A DNA stretch of 64,000 nucleotides from the NCBI GenBank assembly GCA_023213315.1, contig JAKCPI010024975.1, positions 176,227-240,226 of the forward strand, in the 5' to 3' direction. Origin of the DNA: Euborellia annulipes (Eukaryota; Arthropoda; Insecta; Dermaptera; Anisolabididae). A program made the translations under genes and the position numbers. Under the pieces are notes generated by a model that was given only the letters and a program-made list of their open reading frames with translations, was not told the DNA's origin and ran no database searches. The first letter of the stretch is position 1. Every line of letters begins with the position of its first letter. Below are positions 63,775 through 64,000 of the stretch, piece by piece.

Positions 63775-64000
63775 TCATTGTATTGTGAAGAAAATGAATA
63801 TGTAATCATATGAAAGATTGGCCCGGTGTTGCATAAAGGTTAAGAAAACAATTTGTATGTTTCAGGCCTGATGATGGTCCTTTTAGGACCGAAACTGTGA
63901 GAATGTGCACACAACAGTTGTCTGGCAATAAAATTCCTGCATAATAAAGTAAAATACTTTGTTTTAATTACCGTGAACTCCATCGTACGGATTTAAAAGA
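63772..64000 (+). repeat. PLE terminal repeat, right (inverted relative to the coding region)
   Basis: Exact inverted partner of 61191-61419. It directly abuts the truncated coding region, sharing the ATG. Typical of the rearranged 5' ends of PLE insertions. Confidence 0.9.
63863..63924 (+). ncRNA. Hammerhead ribozyme in the PLE terminus (antisense copy)
   Basis: Same motif as at 61267-61328, on the opposite strand: CAGGC, CUGAUGA at 63868-63874, stem II GGUCC/GGACC, GAAA at 63891-63894, stem III and GUCUG at 63920-63924. It would cleave a plus-strand transcript, antisense to the RT. No base of the core is altered. Confidence 0.85.

Larger units (their letters stand above)
61191..64000 (-). 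mobile_element. Penelope-like element with inverted termini
   Basis: Layout on the minus strand: inverted terminal repeat (64000-63772), RT/GIY-YIG coding region (63774-62176), 756 bases of A/T-rich 3' non-coding sequence, and terminal repeat in sense orientation (61419-61191). Both termini are 229 bp and appear identical or nearly so, running from TCTTTTAAATCCGTACG to the ATG context CAATGAATG. Near-identity and an open frame point to a recent insertion. The window ends exactly where the match ends on the right, so the full extent is unknown. PLEs are known to carry termini in direct or inverted arrangement and to be 5'-truncated often. Confidence 0.9.

Overview
The window is AT-rich, intron-bearing animal DNA, probably from an arthropod or other invertebrate; the species cannot be fixed from the sequence. 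The evidence is a eukaryotic tRNA-Leu(CAA) with an intron after the anticodon, tRNA-derived SINEs with Pol III A and B boxes, hAT-like and mariner elements, a jockey-like LINE and a Penelope-like element (PLE). No host protein-coding gene could be identified with confidence. Nearly everything recognisable is a mobile element or its relic, and tRNA-Leu (33337-33451, minus) is the only convincing cellular gene.

Layout. 1-8.5 kb: a SINE with a 13-bp target duplication, a TTAA-ended MITE (2134-3530) split by a hAT element with a clean 8-bp duplication (2278-3471), several copies of an unclassified ~0.6-0.7 kb repeat called family A here, and a decayed mariner transposase (about 7915-8420, minus). 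9.5-25.6 kb: more family A and SINE copies, some nested (a 250-bp hAT-like MITE inside a SINE at 20993-21242; a SINE inside family A at 19224-19487), a palindrome built from a second SINE family (17574-17928), and a TIR element at 22831-23300. 25.6-33 kb: mostly featureless AT-rich DNA. 33-38 kb: tRNA-Leu, family A copies and a palindrome with hammerhead-like motifs. 38.4-42.1 kb: a large fold-back element whose right arm was invaded by a 5'-truncated jockey-like LINE with an open RT frame. 42-49 kb: a TA-flanked MITE, more palindromes with hammerhead-like motifs, and a 1.2-kb tail-to-tail palindrome of family A. 50-60 kb: MITEs and fold-back elements, including a 2.2-kb palindrome at 57233-59424. 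61.2-64 kb: a Penelope-like element with 229-bp inverted terminal repeats, each carrying a hammerhead ribozyme that fits the consensus; the right end of the window coincides with the end of the visible repeat.

Two themes stand out. First, many elements occur as inverted pairs or palindromes. Second, family A is bounded by two hairpins that share the word ACTTTCTCTTACC and matches no superfamily I can name. With no active host gene in view, the elements are linked mainly by nesting (who inserted into whom) and, for the SINEs and truncated LINE, by probable shared use of reverse transcriptase supplied in trans. Repeat boundaries were read by eye and are usually good to within about 5-15 bases unless a target duplication is cited.
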